Below the pieces are notes generated by a model, which saw only the letters and a program-made list of their open reading frames with translations, made no database searches and had not been told where the DNA came from. Source: Acinetobacter rathckeae (lineage in GTDB: Bacteria; Pseudomonadota; Gammaproteobacteria; Pseudomonadales; Moraxellaceae). Taken from it: a stretch of 64,000 bases of DNA. The number at the start of each line of letters is the position of its first letter. The first letter of the stretch is position 1. Location: positions 124,001-188,000 of the forward strand of contig NZ_VTDO01000003.1 of the NCBI RefSeq assembly GCF_015627125.1. Reading direction: 5' to 3'. Of this stretch, positions 9,456 to 19,233 are shown piece by piece. Made by a program: the position numbers and the translations under genes.

Positions 9456-9471
9456 GGTTTTAATTAAAACC
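9456..9471. promoter_or_regulatory. 16-bp perfect palindrome upstream of hemH
   Basis: GGTTTTAATTAAAACC is centred about 50 bp upstream of the hemH start and has no loop, so it looks like a dimeric regulator site rather than a terminator. No U tract follows in the leftward direction. The regulator is unknown. Confidence 0.4.
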
Positions 9472-9532
9472 GAACCATCACTTGTATTTTTATTTAAACT
9501 CATCGCTATTAACAATGGTTTTATTAAGTCAT

Positions 9533-10528
9533 TTATTTAAAACATATTTTTTCAAGCATAAACAACGTAGCAGGGGTCATTTTCCAAAGTACATAGCGAT
9601 GATGATCTCGACCAACGGGTACAATCCATGCATTTTTTTGCACTTGAACCTTTATGCTATGTAAAGACTGCGTCGTAATATTAACCTCAGATACTTCTGT
9701 TAAATTAGGATGAGAAATCGCCACATCAGATAAAGCCACTTTTTCTAAATAACGGTTCAAACAATACACAAATTGTGCTTCAGATTTTGGTGTAGCAAAA
9801 CACTGCGCTAAAATATGTAGAATATTTAACCATGTTAATTTTTTGACTTGTTTTAAACGATACTGATCACCATTTTGGTCATAAGCCTGTAAATGGTATT
9901 GTAAGTTGAACGTATCTGTACATTGCACAGGTTTTAAATTTAACATTGTAGCTGGGCAAAGTTGCTTAGGCTTGCTCTCTAACTCTTCTACACGCTGTCT
10001 AAGGCGTTGAATTTCATCTTGTAATAACCGAGTCCCATATGAACGAATCCATCCTTGTGTTGGATAACGTAGCAACACTTCAGGCATATGTATTCGTGCC
10101 TTCAGCTCTAAATCTGTTGCATCTTCAAACTCGAAAACACACGGTACATCGTGCATAATTTGTTGACGAAACAACGTAAATTTTTGCTGAATCTCAGCTG
10201 TCATTTGGCTGTAGTGACTCACTTTTCGTGGTTCAGCCAATACAAATGCAATCACGGGTTTTTGTCTTGCCAATGCATAAATATATTCAAGTTGCATATA
10301 GCTCATGCCTGCTGAAGACAACATACCGTAGTCTGCACCAAGCAATAAAATCACATAATCACTTTCATCAATTTGACGACGTGCAAGTGTCGCTGTTTTA
10401 GATGAACGTTGTTCTACACCCCATGGGAAATACCCCATAAGTACCAAAGTTTGACACAATGTCCGATAAGCCTCGGACATCTCTAAGCCCGATGTAGAAA
10501 TAAAAACTTGATAGCGCTTGTCGACCAT
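9533..10528 (-). CDS. DUF4062 domain protein
   Basis: A 331-residue protein whose N-terminal half matches DUF4062: YQVFISTSGLEMSEAYRTLCQTLVLMGYFPWGVEQRSS, the DESDYVILLLGADYGML segment and YMQLEYIYALARQKPVIAFVL. DUF4062 has a TIR/SIR2-like nucleotide-binding layout and often forms the N-terminal part of signalling or defence ATPases. Here it stands without an ATPase module. A short coiled coil (about residues 168-190, DEIQRLRQRVEELES) leads to an unrecognised C-terminal domain. It lies between hemH and murI. Function unknown. Confidence 0.75.
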   Translation of the reverse strand: MVDKRYQVFISTSGLEMSEAYRTLCQTLVLMGYFPWGVEQRSSKTATLARRQIDESDYVILLLGADYGMLSSAGMSYMQLEYIYALARQKPVIAFVLAEPRKVSHYSQMTAEIQQKFTLFRQQIMHDVPCVFEFEDATDLELKARIHMPEVLLRYPTQGWIRSYGTRLLQDEIQRLRQRVEELESKPKQLCPATMLNLKPVQCTDTFNLQYHLQAYDQNGDQYRLKQVKKLTWLNILHILAQCFATPKSEAQFVYCLNRYLEKVALSDVAISHPNLTEVSEVNITTQSLHSIKVQVQKNAWIVPVGRDHHRYVLWKMTPATLFMLEKICFK

Positions 10529-10596
10529 GAAATAGACTCATTGATGCTATTTATAATCATTAAATCTATTGATTAGAAATAAATACAAATATTAAC

Positions 10597-11451
10597 TCAA
10601 TATGCAATAAATTCTGCAACTTTCCAAGTCACTTTTTCAGATAATAATTGTTTTAATAAGGTATCCGTTTGTACGGTATATCCGCCTGTGAAATAACAGC
10701 GGATATTTGCTTGTAACTCTAAACGAGGTAAAGCATTCATTTGTTGATGTGCCAGAACACGCCCCACTTGCCGTGCGACCGCTTGGCCTGAATCTACGGT
10801 AATAATTTGATTGGTAAAAACCTGATCAATACTGTGTCTTAAAAACGGATAATGCGTACAACCAAGCACCAAGTAATCGGCACCACTTGCGACCACAGGG
10901 CTTAAAATCTGTTTCAGTAGTTGCTGTGTTGCAAAGCTATTTTGTTGTCCTGCTTCAACAATCGGCACAAGATCTAAGCATGTGACCGCCATCACCTCTA
11001 CCCCTTGCGGTTTAGCAAAATAGGTAATCACATCTTTAATTAATTGCCCACGAAAAGTGGCAGGCGTGGCAAGCACCGCAACTTTCTTACTTTGTGTATT
11101 TAGAACTGCGGGTTTAAGTGCAGGCACAAGCCCAATGATTGGGAAATGTTCACCATATTTTTGTCGTAAAAAATCTAAGCTAAACGCAGAGGCTGTATTA
11201 CATGCCACCACCGCAATTTTACAGCCTTTTTGGTACAACCACTCTACAGCTGTGGCCGTTAATTCTCTAATTTCTTCATCTGTTTTTACACCATACGGTA
11301 CATTGGCGGTATCTGCCAAATAAATGATTTGCTCATCGGGCAAATGTTGGCAAATTTCATGTACCACAGATAATCCCCCCACCCCTGAGTCAAATACACC
11401 AATGGGTGCTTGTGGTGAAGCAGACGCTAAAACAGAAGACACACTGTTCAT
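10597..11451 (-). CDS. murI: Glutamate racemase
   Basis: Makes D-glutamate for peptidoglycan. It has 284 residues with both catalytic cysteines in their motifs: VVACNTASAFS near the N-terminal third and VLGCTHYPFLRHSI in the C-terminal part. The start region PIGVFDSGVGGLSVVHEI, with the catalytic aspartate, and the ADTANVPYG segment are also typical. It is followed downstream by the DUF4062 gene and preceded by the DUF1285 gene on the same strand. Confidence 0.96.
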   Translation of the reverse strand: MNSVSSVLASASPQAPIGVFDSGVGGLSVVHEICQHLPDEQIIYLADTANVPYGVKTDEEIRELTATAVEWLYQKGCKIAVVACNTASAFSLDFLRQKYGEHFPIIGLVPALKPAVLNTQSKKVAVLATPATFRGQLIKDVITYFAKPQGVEVMAVTCLDLVPIVEAGQQNSFATQQLLKQILSPVVASGADYLVLGCTHYPFLRHSIDQVFTNQIITVDSGQAVARQVGRVLAHQQMNALPRLELQANIRCYFTGGYTVQTDTLLKQLLSEKVTWKVAEFIAY

Positions 11452-11496
11452 AATTAAAATAAAATGGCAAAAGCAAGATAGGCTAGATATTAAACC

Positions 11497-12108
11497 TCAT
11501 GCGGTTAAATGCAAACAAAAATCACCACTTTGCAGTAGCAAAACCGTTTCGTCATTTTGCTTCTGCTGTAACTCACCATAATCGACCAAATGTAAAAAAA
11601 CTGCACGTGGAATACATGCATGCAAACTGTAACGCACCCAAATATACGGCCTGTCCTGCCCATCATAATTTTTCATAAAAACAGCATGCTTCGCATCTAA
11701 TAAAACACAGTCGCCATCAGTGGTATAAAAATATAAAAAAGACTGATGGTCGTGCTCAACCTGTTCCACTCTTGCAATCTGTAATGGCGCATCTTGGACA
11801 TCTATGGCAATTTTTTCCACAGGCGTTTTTAAAAAGTATGTTGAGTCTTCCTTGCATAAAATACGCGAGAACTGTCGCACCAAAGCCTCACGCTGCATCT
11901 GTTGCCCTTCGTGCCACCATGTACCATCGGCACGAATGCATAAATCCATTTCACCACAATATTTGGGTTGCCATGTATGTAGTGGTGGAATATCTGTATG
12001 TGCTAAAATAGCGCCTAAGTTTGGGGCATGCTCTGCTATTTGCACCAATTTATTGGCCATATGTGTATTTTTCTTACACAAATCAGGGCAAATTTCGTCA
12101 TTTACCAT
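11497..12108 (-). CDS. DUF1285 family protein
   Basis: A 203-residue cytoplasmic protein with the DUF1285 pattern: PPLHTWQPKYCGEMDLCIRADGTWWHEGQQMQREALVRQFSRILCKEDSTYFLKTPVEKIAIDVQDAPL and a C-terminal PYIWVRYSLHACIPRAVFLHLV. The family is common in proteobacteria and has a described fold but no established function. An internal ATG at 12060 could be the true start, because the first 16 residues are not typical. It sits upstream of murI on the same strand. Confidence 0.75.
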   Translation of the reverse strand: MVNDEICPDLCKKNTHMANKLVQIAEHAPNLGAILAHTDIPPLHTWQPKYCGEMDLCIRADGTWWHEGQQMQREALVRQFSRILCKEDSTYFLKTPVEKIAIDVQDAPLQIARVEQVEHDHQSFLYFYTTDGDCVLLDAKHAVFMKNYDGQDRPYIWVRYSLHACIPRAVFLHLVDYGELQQKQNDETVLLLQSGDFCLHLTA

Positions 12109-12274
12109 CGCTTTTATGCCTCATTTGACAGAAAATATAGAGCTATGTTTACCGCTATAGTAACCCAAAATGAGCCACAACATGCATTGTGGTCTAGGCA
12201 CTATGCAAAATACTCATGGCAGCGCCATAATTGAATGATTTGGTGGCCACCTTTAAAAATATGAGGAGTCCTAC

Positions 12275-13987
12275 ATGGAACACATCGAACGTGAATCGAT
12301 GGAGTTTGACGTTGTTATTGTTGGTGCAGGCCCTGCGGGACTGTCTGCAGCCATTAAAATTCGTCAGCTAGCAATTGAAAACGATTTACCTGATTTAAGC
12401 GTATGTGTCGTAGAAAAAGGCTCTGAAGTGGGGGCACACATTTTATCGGGTGCTGTGCTTGAACCACGTGCATTAGATGAACTTTTCCCCAACTGGAAAG
12501 AAGAAAATGCCCCATTAAACGTGGCGGTTACACAAGATAAAACCTACTTCTTAATGTCGGAACAAAAGCATCAAGAAATGCCACATGCTTTTGTACCAAA
12601 GACCATGCACAACCAAGGCAACTATATTGTGTCTTTAGGCAATGTGGTACGTTGGCTCGGTGAAAAAGCCGAAGAGCTTGAAGTAGCTGTATTTCCTGGC
12701 TTTGCCGCATCAGATATTTTGTACCATGAAGATGGCACAGTCAAAGGCATTCAAACAGGTGACATGGGTGTAGGTAAAGATGGCGAACCCACAGCAAACT
12801 TTACCCCAGGTTATGAACTTCATGCAAAATATACTTTATTTGCCGAAGGGTGTCGCGGTAGCTTAGGTAAACAACTGATTAAAAAATTCAACTTAGATCA
12901 AGATGCCGACCCACAACATTACGGCATTGGTATTAAAGAACTTTGGGATATTGACCCTGCAAAACATCAAGAAGGTTTGGTGATGCACGGTGCAGGTTGG
13001 CCTTTGACTGAAACTGGATCGTCTGGTGGCTGGTGGTTATATCACGCAGAAAACAACCAAGTGACTTTGGGTATGATTGTTGATTTATCTTACCAAAATC
13101 CACACATGTACCCATTTATGGAAATGCAACGTTGGAAAACCCACCCGCTAATTAAGCAATTTCTAGAGGGTGGCAAACGAGTGTCTTATGGCGCACGTGC
13201 TGTGGTCAAAGGTGGCTTCAATGCCTTACCAAAACTCACATTTGCAGGTGGTTGCCTCATTGGTGATGACGCAGGTTTTCTAAACTTTGCAAAAATCAAA
13301 GGCTCACATACTGCCATGAAATCAGGCATGCTGTGTGCTGAAGCTGTGTTTGAAGCCATTGCTCAAGGTGTGGCCCAAGGGGGTGAGCTGGCGATTGCAC
13401 GTGTCACGGAAGGCGAAGACCACTTCATTAAAGAAACCGTTGCCTATACAGAAAAGTTTGATCAAAGTTGGCTAAAAGAAGAACTCTACAATAGCCGTAA
13501 CTTTGGCCCTGCCATGCATAAGTTTGGGACATTCCTCGGTGGTGCATTTAACTTTATTGACCAAAATGTCTTTAAAGTACCCTTTACATTACACGACCGT
13601 GTGGAAGATTTTTCTGCACTGAAAACCACAGATGCAGTTAATTTCAAACCAACCTATCCAAAAGCAGATGGCGTACTGACCTTTGACCGCTTATCATCGG
13701 TATTTATTTCAAACACGGTGCATGAAGAAAATCAGCCCTCCCATTTAAAACTGACCGATGCAGATATTCCTGTAGCAGTGAACTTGCCAAAATGGGACGA
13801 ACCTGCACAGCGTTACTGCCCTGCGGGGGTATATGAAATTGTGGAAGAAGAAAACCAAGCCCCACGTTTTCAAATTAATGCCACCAACTGCGTACACTGT
13901 AAAACCTGTGATATTAAAGACCCATCACAAAACATTACTTGGGTAACACCTGAAGGTGGCGGTGGGCCAAACTATCCAAACATGTAA
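12275..13987 (+). CDS. Electron transfer flavoprotein-ubiquinone oxidoreductase
   Basis: Membrane-associated FAD and [4Fe-4S] enzyme passing electrons from ETF (fatty and amino acid oxidation) to ubiquinone. It has 570 residues, near the usual size. The FAD fold is VVIVGAGPAGLSAAIKI. The ubiquinone/membrane region includes GCLIGDDAGFLNFAKIKGSHTAMKSGMLCAE. The cluster ligands are in YCPAGVYEI and ATNCVHCKTCDIKDPSQNI near the C-terminus. A GAGGAG-like ribosome binding site precedes the ATG. The etfA and etfB genes are not in this window. Confidence 0.96.
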   Translation: MEHIERESMEFDVVIVGAGPAGLSAAIKIRQLAIENDLPDLSVCVVEKGSEVGAHILSGAVLEPRALDELFPNWKEENAPLNVAVTQDKTYFLMSEQKHQEMPHAFVPKTMHNQGNYIVSLGNVVRWLGEKAEELEVAVFPGFAASDILYHEDGTVKGIQTGDMGVGKDGEPTANFTPGYELHAKYTLFAEGCRGSLGKQLIKKFNLDQDADPQHYGIGIKELWDIDPAKHQEGLVMHGAGWPLTETGSSGGWWLYHAENNQVTLGMIVDLSYQNPHMYPFMEMQRWKTHPLIKQFLEGGKRVSYGARAVVKGGFNALPKLTFAGGCLIGDDAGFLNFAKIKGSHTAMKSGMLCAEAVFEAIAQGVAQGGELAIARVTEGEDHFIKETVAYTEKFDQSWLKEELYNSRNFGPAMHKFGTFLGGAFNFIDQNVFKVPFTLHDRVEDFSALKTTDAVNFKPTYPKADGVLTFDRLSSVFISNTVHEENQPSHLKLTDADIPVAVNLPKWDEPAQRYCPAGVYEIVEEENQAPRFQINATNCVHCKTCDIKDPSQNITWVTPEGGGGPNYPNM

Positions 13988-13997
13988 GTCAACACTT

Positions 13998-14020
13998 CGG
14001 CCATAATGCATTTATGGCCG
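13998..14020. terminator. Bidirectional terminator between ETF-QO and the TusA-like gene
   Basis: Arms CGGCCATAA and TTATGGCCG with a five-base loop, followed by TGTTTTA on the plus strand, lie between convergent genes. Confidence 0.8.
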
Positions 14021-14025
14021 ATGTT

Positions 14026-14286
14026 TTATCCACCTTTTTTCACCAAATAGCGGTATTGCTTTTTTTGTTGCTCAGACATCATTTGCTCTTGCAACAATAA
14101 CTCATGATTCATATGCACACAAAAACGTGGAATATCCCATGAAGTCGATGGATCTGTCGCAATCACTTCCACCACCTCCCCCACATTTAACTTACGAATG
14201 GCTTGTCTGAGCATCATAATAGGGTCTGGGCAATACAACCCTTTGGTATCTAGTTGAATATGTACCGTTGTTGCCGAATCAGACAT
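14026..14286 (-). CDS. TusA-family sulfur-carrier protein
   Basis: Small protein (86 residues) of the TusA/SirA fold. The active cysteine is Cys19 in KGLYCPDPIMMLRQAIRKL. The segment VGEVVEVIATDPSTSWDIPRFCVHMNHELL follows, as in TusA. TusA relays sulfur for tRNA thiolation with TusBCD-E. Those partners are not nearby, so the exact route is unknown. ATG 14286 fits the family length. The upstream in-frame ATG at 14325 adds a basic 13-residue leader not seen in the family. Confidence 0.85.
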   Translation of the reverse strand: MSDSATTVHIQLDTKGLYCPDPIMMLRQAIRKLNVGEVVEVIATDPSTSWDIPRFCVHMNHELLLQEQMMSEQQKKQYRYLVKKGG

Positions 14287-14441
14287 GACTTTTCTTGACC
14301 ACCTAAATAAAAATGATTTTATCACAAAGGCTATATTGGTATAAAAGCATCAAACAGACAAAATAATAGCCTTAGGAAATGATATTTACATCACACTTAT
14401 CTAGGTTATTATATATTCAAAATTAAAATAGTGATAATCAT

Positions 14442-15221
14442 ATGAATAACCACACAGCATTCACTCCGAAACAGACTGAAATTCAATATGCAGATGAAAT
14501 AGAAGCACTACAAGACATTGTTCAACACGGCGTAGGCGTTCAGCGTACCGACAATAGCTTTGACTTCATCATTGATACATTTTTAGGAAGGCTACCTTAT
14601 GGTGTAGATTCTAGTCAGTTCTCCACCCGAAAACGATTTGTATTAATACAGCAACGCATCAGCACAATTGGCTCGGTCATTATGATGTTTAGCTGTAGTC
14701 TATTAACCATTATTATGACTGCTGTGGCGATCTCTAACTTTTGGTATATGGGCTTTGTTGCCCTTCTCTTTGTATTTTTGGTTTACTACAGCTTCAAAAC
14801 ATTTAAAAAATCTCTGGCACTCTACAATGCCATTAAAAACTTACAACAAACTGTGCCCGATATTGAGAAAACACATACCGTTGTGAATGAAGCAGAAATC
14901 GCTCAAATGTTTGCTCAAGACCGTTTAAAAAGCAGAATGATTGGTGCTGTACTCATCGCTGTCTGTAGTTATCTTTGTTACACCATCTACTATGGCACAA
15001 TCCACAAGGTCTGGATTTTTTCGCTGATTGCACCTTGTGGATTTATTTTGGGCATTGGTAGCCTCATTACAGGAATGAATAAGCCAGAAATACTATATCG
15101 TCATGGCTATGCACAAGCACGTTGGAAAGATCTCCCCCTAGTCATGAAAGTGTGTATGTTTTTAGGCGTACTTGCCTCTGTACTCACGTGGGCATGGATC
15201 AAAGGCTTTTTAGCCCTTTAA
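14442..15221 (+). CDS. Conserved-looking membrane protein, function unknown
   Basis: A 259-residue protein without a recognised family. It has a soluble N-terminus (about 1-70) and two hydrophobic helices near residues 80-125 (VIMMFSCSLLTIIMTAVAIS, YMGFVALLFVFLVYYSF). A polar stretch follows with KNLQQTVPDIEKTHTVVNEAEIAQMF. Three more hydrophobic helices lie in the C-terminal third (IGAVLIAVCSYLCYTIYY, WIFSLIAPCGFILGIGSLITG, VCMFLGVLASVLTWAWIKGFLAL). It is a single gene with its own hairpin downstream. Confidence 0.65.
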   Translation: MNNHTAFTPKQTEIQYADEIEALQDIVQHGVGVQRTDNSFDFIIDTFLGRLPYGVDSSQFSTRKRFVLIQQRISTIGSVIMMFSCSLLTIIMTAVAISNFWYMGFVALLFVFLVYYSFKTFKKSLALYNAIKNLQQTVPDIEKTHTVVNEAEIAQMFAQDRLKSRMIGAVLIAVCSYLCYTIYYGTIHKVWIFSLIAPCGFILGIGSLITGMNKPEILYRHGYAQARWKDLPLVMKVCMFLGVLASVLTWAWIKGFLAL

Positions 15222-15288
15222 ATAGAGTATATATTTCACATCATCAAAAACTAAAAATTAGCACCCTATTGGTAACGCAGAAATATCT

Positions 15289-15311
15289 AGGATCAGATCT
15301 TCGCTGATCCT
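15289..15311. terminator. Bidirectional hairpin after the membrane protein gene
   Basis: Arms AGGATCAG and CTGATCCT with a seven-base loop sit between convergent genes. Confidence 0.6.
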
Positions 15312-15320
15312 TCTACTCAA

Positions 15321-16211
15321 TTAAATTACACCAGAATCATTAGGATGTGCTTCTAAGCGTTTAAAAGACTCACTTTTTGGTAAATTCAAAGGAAGGCTCT
15401 GTGGAGGTATCGCTGATAAAAACCACTTTTTATACAGTTTATCCATTTGACCAGATGTCCACATAGATATAATGACACGATCAACAAGTAGTTTCATCCG
15501 AGCATCATCTTTAGCAAACATCACGCCATATGGCCCTACAGATAATACTGGCCCAACCACCTCAAAACGCTTAGGGCGCACTGATTGATGTATAAAACCA
15601 ACCAATGCATTTTCATCCAGAATAAATGCATCTGCCTGCCCCAACTCAAAAATAGCAAAAGATTCAGCATCATCTTGACCATAGACATGCTTTACATCAA
15701 TTTGTGCACCTTTGGCATTTTGTTTAATATACTTATCAGCCGTTACACCTTCTGTGGTCACCACCGTTCGACCATTTAAATCAGCAAAACTTCTCAGACC
15801 TGAATTGGCTCTGACTAACATTCGCACTTCTGAAACAAAGTAATTGATTGAGAAGTCGACTTGCTTTTGACGAAACATGGTATGTATGGTCGAACCACAT
15901 TCCATATCAATCTTGCCATCATTTAAATCTGACATGCGTTTTTTTGCATTCACCACTTGGTACTCTACCCGCAAATCAGGTAAATGATGCTCTGCTTTAA
16001 TCACATCTACAACACTTTTACAGACATCAATAGCATAGCCTAACACCTGACCATTTGCTGTATATGACATTGGAATAGACGAATCACGGTGCCCTATTAC
16101 AATTGCCCCACGTTCTTTAATTTTTGTTAATGTATCTGTTGCATACGTCTGTGAAATTCCTCCAAAAAAACCACATGACATAACAACTGTAAATAGATAT
16201 AGATGCTTCAT
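15321..16211 (-). CDS. GltI-like amino-acid ABC transporter substrate-binding protein
   Basis: Periplasmic solute-binding protein of 296 residues with a cleavable signal peptide (MKHLYLFTVVMSCGFFGG...TYA). The ligand-binding fold is clear: IKERGAIVIGHRDSSIPMSYTANGQVLGYAIDVC, DLNDGKIDMECGSTIHTMFRQKQVDFSINYFV and GVMFAKDDARMKLLVDRVI. It resembles the glutamate/aspartate binding protein GltI, including MECGSTT-like spacing. No permease or ATPase gene adjoins it, so it either serves a transporter encoded elsewhere or acts alone. The amino acid specificity is inferred, not shown. Confidence 0.82.
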   Translation of the reverse strand: MKHLYLFTVVMSCGFFGGISQTYATDTLTKIKERGAIVIGHRDSSIPMSYTANGQVLGYAIDVCKSVVDVIKAEHHLPDLRVEYQVVNAKKRMSDLNDGKIDMECGSTIHTMFRQKQVDFSINYFVSEVRMLVRANSGLRSFADLNGRTVVTTEGVTADKYIKQNAKGAQIDVKHVYGQDDAESFAIFELGQADAFILDENALVGFIHQSVRPKRFEVVGPVLSVGPYGVMFAKDDARMKLLVDRVIISMWTSGQMDKLYKKWFLSAIPPQSLPLNLPKSESFKRLEAHPNDSGVI

Positions 16212-16787
16212 TTTTATTACCTAAATTGATCAAGACATAGAGTCAAGTATGTTGTTTAAAACAGCTCAACACCTACTCACCCAAAAAATATCCCTCATAA
16301 ATTGATGGTTATACTCACTTTTTATTTTATCTATATGAGTTTTATTCACAGTCTCTTGGCTTTAAACAAGTCAATCTAAAGCGTATTGAACATGCACACA
16401 GACTATGCCAATGATGTTCCTTTTTGAATAATTAGCCCCTTTGGTTAGCCCAACATAACTTGCGTTTTGTTAAATACTTAAAATAAATCCTATTTTAATA
16501 TAATCGACCGTACACCCCATCAAAAGCAAAATAAAAATCACATTAGTAAAAATAAATGCAAAATGTATCACAAAATAAATAAATTTAAAATAAATCTGCT
16601 TTTTATTCTTACAGACATATTAGATATTCCCTATCCTACAATCTAAGACACAATTAACGAGCTAAGACAATAATGGATTGATTCTTTCTTTACAGATTTA
16701 ACATCGTTTTGTTAATGCATCTGCCATTTTTCTTCGGTATGATGACCAATCTATACATAAAAACATACCTCTTTATTAGGAAGGATC
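16212..16787. other. 576-bp AT-rich intergenic region between divergent genes
   Basis: Holds the promoters of the divergent GltI-like gene and corC. I see no convincing gene, RNA or repeat in it. It is long for this genome. Confidence 0.5.
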
Positions 16788-17627
16788 ATGCACGAGGAAA
16801 CAGGCCCATCGTGGGGCATGCGTGGCTTAAGAAAATGGTTAGGTACAGCACCAGAAACCAGAGATGAATTGCTCAAACTAGTACAAGACTCTAAACGCTT
16901 TTTAGAACCAGATACCGTGGCAATGCTTGAAGGGGTACTTGACCTTCCTGCAACCAAAGTTCGTGAAGTGATGACCCCACGCACGGCTATGGTTAGCTTA
17001 CAAGAAAATGACCAACTGCTTGATATCTTGCCGATTCTTATTGAATCTGCACACTCTCGCTTTCCTGTGTTTTGTGAAAACCATCCAGACACGGTGGTTG
17101 GTGTTTTACTGGCCAAAGACCTGTTGCCTTTTTTGTCTGAACCTACTGCAAAAGTCGATATTTCTGCACTGATTCGTCAACCCCTATTTATTCCAGAAAG
17201 TGCTCGATCAGACCAAGTCTTGCGTATGCTAAAAAACACCCAAACCCATATTGCCATTGTAATTGATGAACACGGAGCAACCTCTGGACTGGTCACACTT
17301 GAAGATATTTTGGAAGAAATTGTTGGCGAAATTGAAGATGAACACGACGATGCCAACGAAGAAAGTCAGCTGATTTTACCCGACCCAAAACACAATGATA
17401 AACCTGCTTGGATTGTGCAAGCACTCACGCCTATCGAGCATTTTAACACTGTATTAAATGCTCATTTCTCAGATGATGAAGTGGAAACAGTCGCAGGCTT
17501 ACTACTTCAAGAAATTGGTTTAGTCAACGACTTAGAAGGCCAAGTGATTGAGCTTGAAGACTGGACCTTTACCATTGTGACCGCAGATGCTCGCACCATT
17601 CAACTCATCCGAGCTGTACGCCAATGA
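16788..17627 (+). CDS. corC: CorC/HlyC-family CBS-domain protein
   Basis: Cytoplasmic protein of 279 residues with two CBS domains (about residues 62-190, starting at VREVMTPRTAMVSL) and a C-terminal CorC_HlyC domain (about 200-279). It lacks the membrane DUF21 domain, like E. coli YbeX/CorC, which is linked to magnesium efflux and to ribosome maturation. AGGAAGGA precedes the ATG. Its stop overlaps the lnt start by four bases (ATGA), the same corC-lnt coupling seen widely. Confidence 0.92.
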   Translation: MHEETGPSWGMRGLRKWLGTAPETRDELLKLVQDSKRFLEPDTVAMLEGVLDLPATKVREVMTPRTAMVSLQENDQLLDILPILIESAHSRFPVFCENHPDTVVGVLLAKDLLPFLSEPTAKVDISALIRQPLFIPESARSDQVLRMLKNTQTHIAIVIDEHGATSGLVTLEDILEEIVGEIEDEHDDANEESQLILPDPKHNDKPAWIVQALTPIEHFNTVLNAHFSDDEVETVAGLLLQEIGLVNDLEGQVIELEDWTFTIVTADARTIQLIRAVRQ

Positions 17628-19162
17628 GTCTAAAAGACATCCACGTACAAAAAATGCCACTTGCGTTATTGTGCTTCGTCACACTCACAGCAGGTGGTGT
17701 TTTTAGTTTATCGCTTGCGCCTTATGGTTATTGGTGGTTAGCACTCATTTCACCTGCACTGTTGTATGCTTGTTTACATGCTCGAACTGCTCCACAAGCC
17801 TTCCTTTTAGGGTGGTGTTACGGCATTGGCTTATGGTTCGTTGGTGCATTTTGGTTATACACCTCTATACACCAATATGGCGACACCAACTCAGCAATTT
17901 CTGTCCTGCTCATTGCTCTACTCGCCATCATCATGGGTTTATTTAGTGCCGTATCTACTTGGGCTTATAGACGTTTTTTCCCTGAAACACCGCTCACATT
18001 CACGCCCATTTGGATTTTATTTGAATGGTTAAAAACATGGCTCTTTACAGGGTTTCCATGGTTATTTGTCGGTTACGCATTTACGCAAGCATACCTAGAC
18101 GCATACGCACCACTTTTTGGGGTGTTTGGTGTGTCGTTTATTGCTGTACTCATTGCCTGTGCATGTGTAGAACTCTTTAAAAAACACTTCTTTTGGCTTA
18201 TTCCAATCGTACTTGTAGTGCTTGGAGCATGGGGAGCAAGCCTACTGAATTTTGTCACTCCCAAAACAGAAAAACCACTGTCTGTGTCTTTAATACAAGG
18301 CAATATTCCACAAGACTTAAAATGGCAAGAAGCCTACCAATATAAGACCTTAGACATTTACAGTGCATTGAGTGCATCAGAATGGGGGCGTGATTTAGTC
18401 CTTTGGCCTGAATCATCTATTCCAATGTTACAAACATCGGTACAACCTTTTCTAGACCAAGTAAGCGAGCATGCCAAGCAAACGGGCTCGGCATGGGGTG
18501 CAGGCATGTTGTATTACGATGAAAAAGCATCTGAACATGCCAATAAATGGTTACTCTACAATGTACTCATGCTTACAGGTCAAGATGCCTCGGGCTTATA
18601 CAAAAAACAACGCCTTGTACCTTTTGGTGAATACGTTCCTTTTGCAGGGCTACTCAAATGGGTACTGCCTGCATTGCAAAATGACCCAAGTGGTGGCGGA
18701 CTTTCCGCAGGACAAGCCCCTCAACCACATTTAAATATTAAACATCATGCACTCGGTGTTGCCATTTGTTATGAAGTGGCTTACCCCAACTTAACCCGTT
18801 TAAATGCAATCGGCAGTGACTACATGGTGACTATTTCTAATGATGCATGGTTTACAGGTACTGCGGGGCCTTGGCAACACTTACAAATGGTACAAATGCG
18901 TGCCAAAGAAAATGGCCGTTGGTTCATGCGTGCCACCAATACCGGCGTCACCGCATTTATCAATCAACATGGTCAAATTGTGGCTCAAGCACCACAAGAC
19001 CAAGCCTTAGTTCTACGCCATGATGTCCCTGCATTTACAGGACAAACCTTATATAGTCGTTTAGGTGACTATCCTGTCTTATTGTTTTGTGCTGTTTTAT
19101 TGTTATTGGGCTTACATTATCGCCCACGTACCATTGATGTCTCTTTTAAATCAAGATGTTAA
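17624..19162 (+). CDS. lnt: Apolipoprotein N-acyltransferase
   Basis: Inner-membrane enzyme that adds the third acyl chain to outer-membrane lipoproteins. It has 512 residues: an N-terminal set of about seven membrane helices (20-215), then a nitrilase-like periplasmic domain, then a last helix (VLLFCAVLLLLGLHY). The catalytic triad is visible as Glu in LWPESSIP, Lys in GLYKKQRLVPFGEYVPF and Cys in GVAICYEVAYP. It is translationally coupled to corC and followed by a hairpin before priA. Confidence 0.96.
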   Translation: MSLKDIHVQKMPLALLCFVTLTAGGVFSLSLAPYGYWWLALISPALLYACLHARTAPQAFLLGWCYGIGLWFVGAFWLYTSIHQYGDTNSAISVLLIALLAIIMGLFSAVSTWAYRRFFPETPLTFTPIWILFEWLKTWLFTGFPWLFVGYAFTQAYLDAYAPLFGVFGVSFIAVLIACACVELFKKHFFWLIPIVLVVLGAWGASLLNFVTPKTEKPLSVSLIQGNIPQDLKWQEAYQYKTLDIYSALSASEWGRDLVLWPESSIPMLQTSVQPFLDQVSEHAKQTGSAWGAGMLYYDEKASEHANKWLLYNVLMLTGQDASGLYKKQRLVPFGEYVPFAGLLKWVLPALQNDPSGGGLSAGQAPQPHLNIKHHALGVAICYEVAYPNLTRLNAIGSDYMVTISNDAWFTGTAGPWQHLQMVQMRAKENGRWFMRATNTGVTAFINQHGQIVAQAPQDQALVLRHDVPAFTGQTLYSRLGDYPVLLFCAVLLLLGLHYRPRTIDVSFKSRC

Positions 19163-19170
19163 TTGAACCA

Positions 19171-19198
19171 GCTCATGGCTTAAACACACGCCATGAGC
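19171..19198 (+). terminator. Hairpin between lnt and priA
   Basis: Arms GCTCATGGC and GCCATGAGC. No U tract follows, so it may be a weak terminator or an RNA-processing/stability hairpin. Confidence 0.4.
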
Positions 19199-19233
19199 AC
19201 CCCCAATAAAACATACTGTTGGTTGATCTACAG

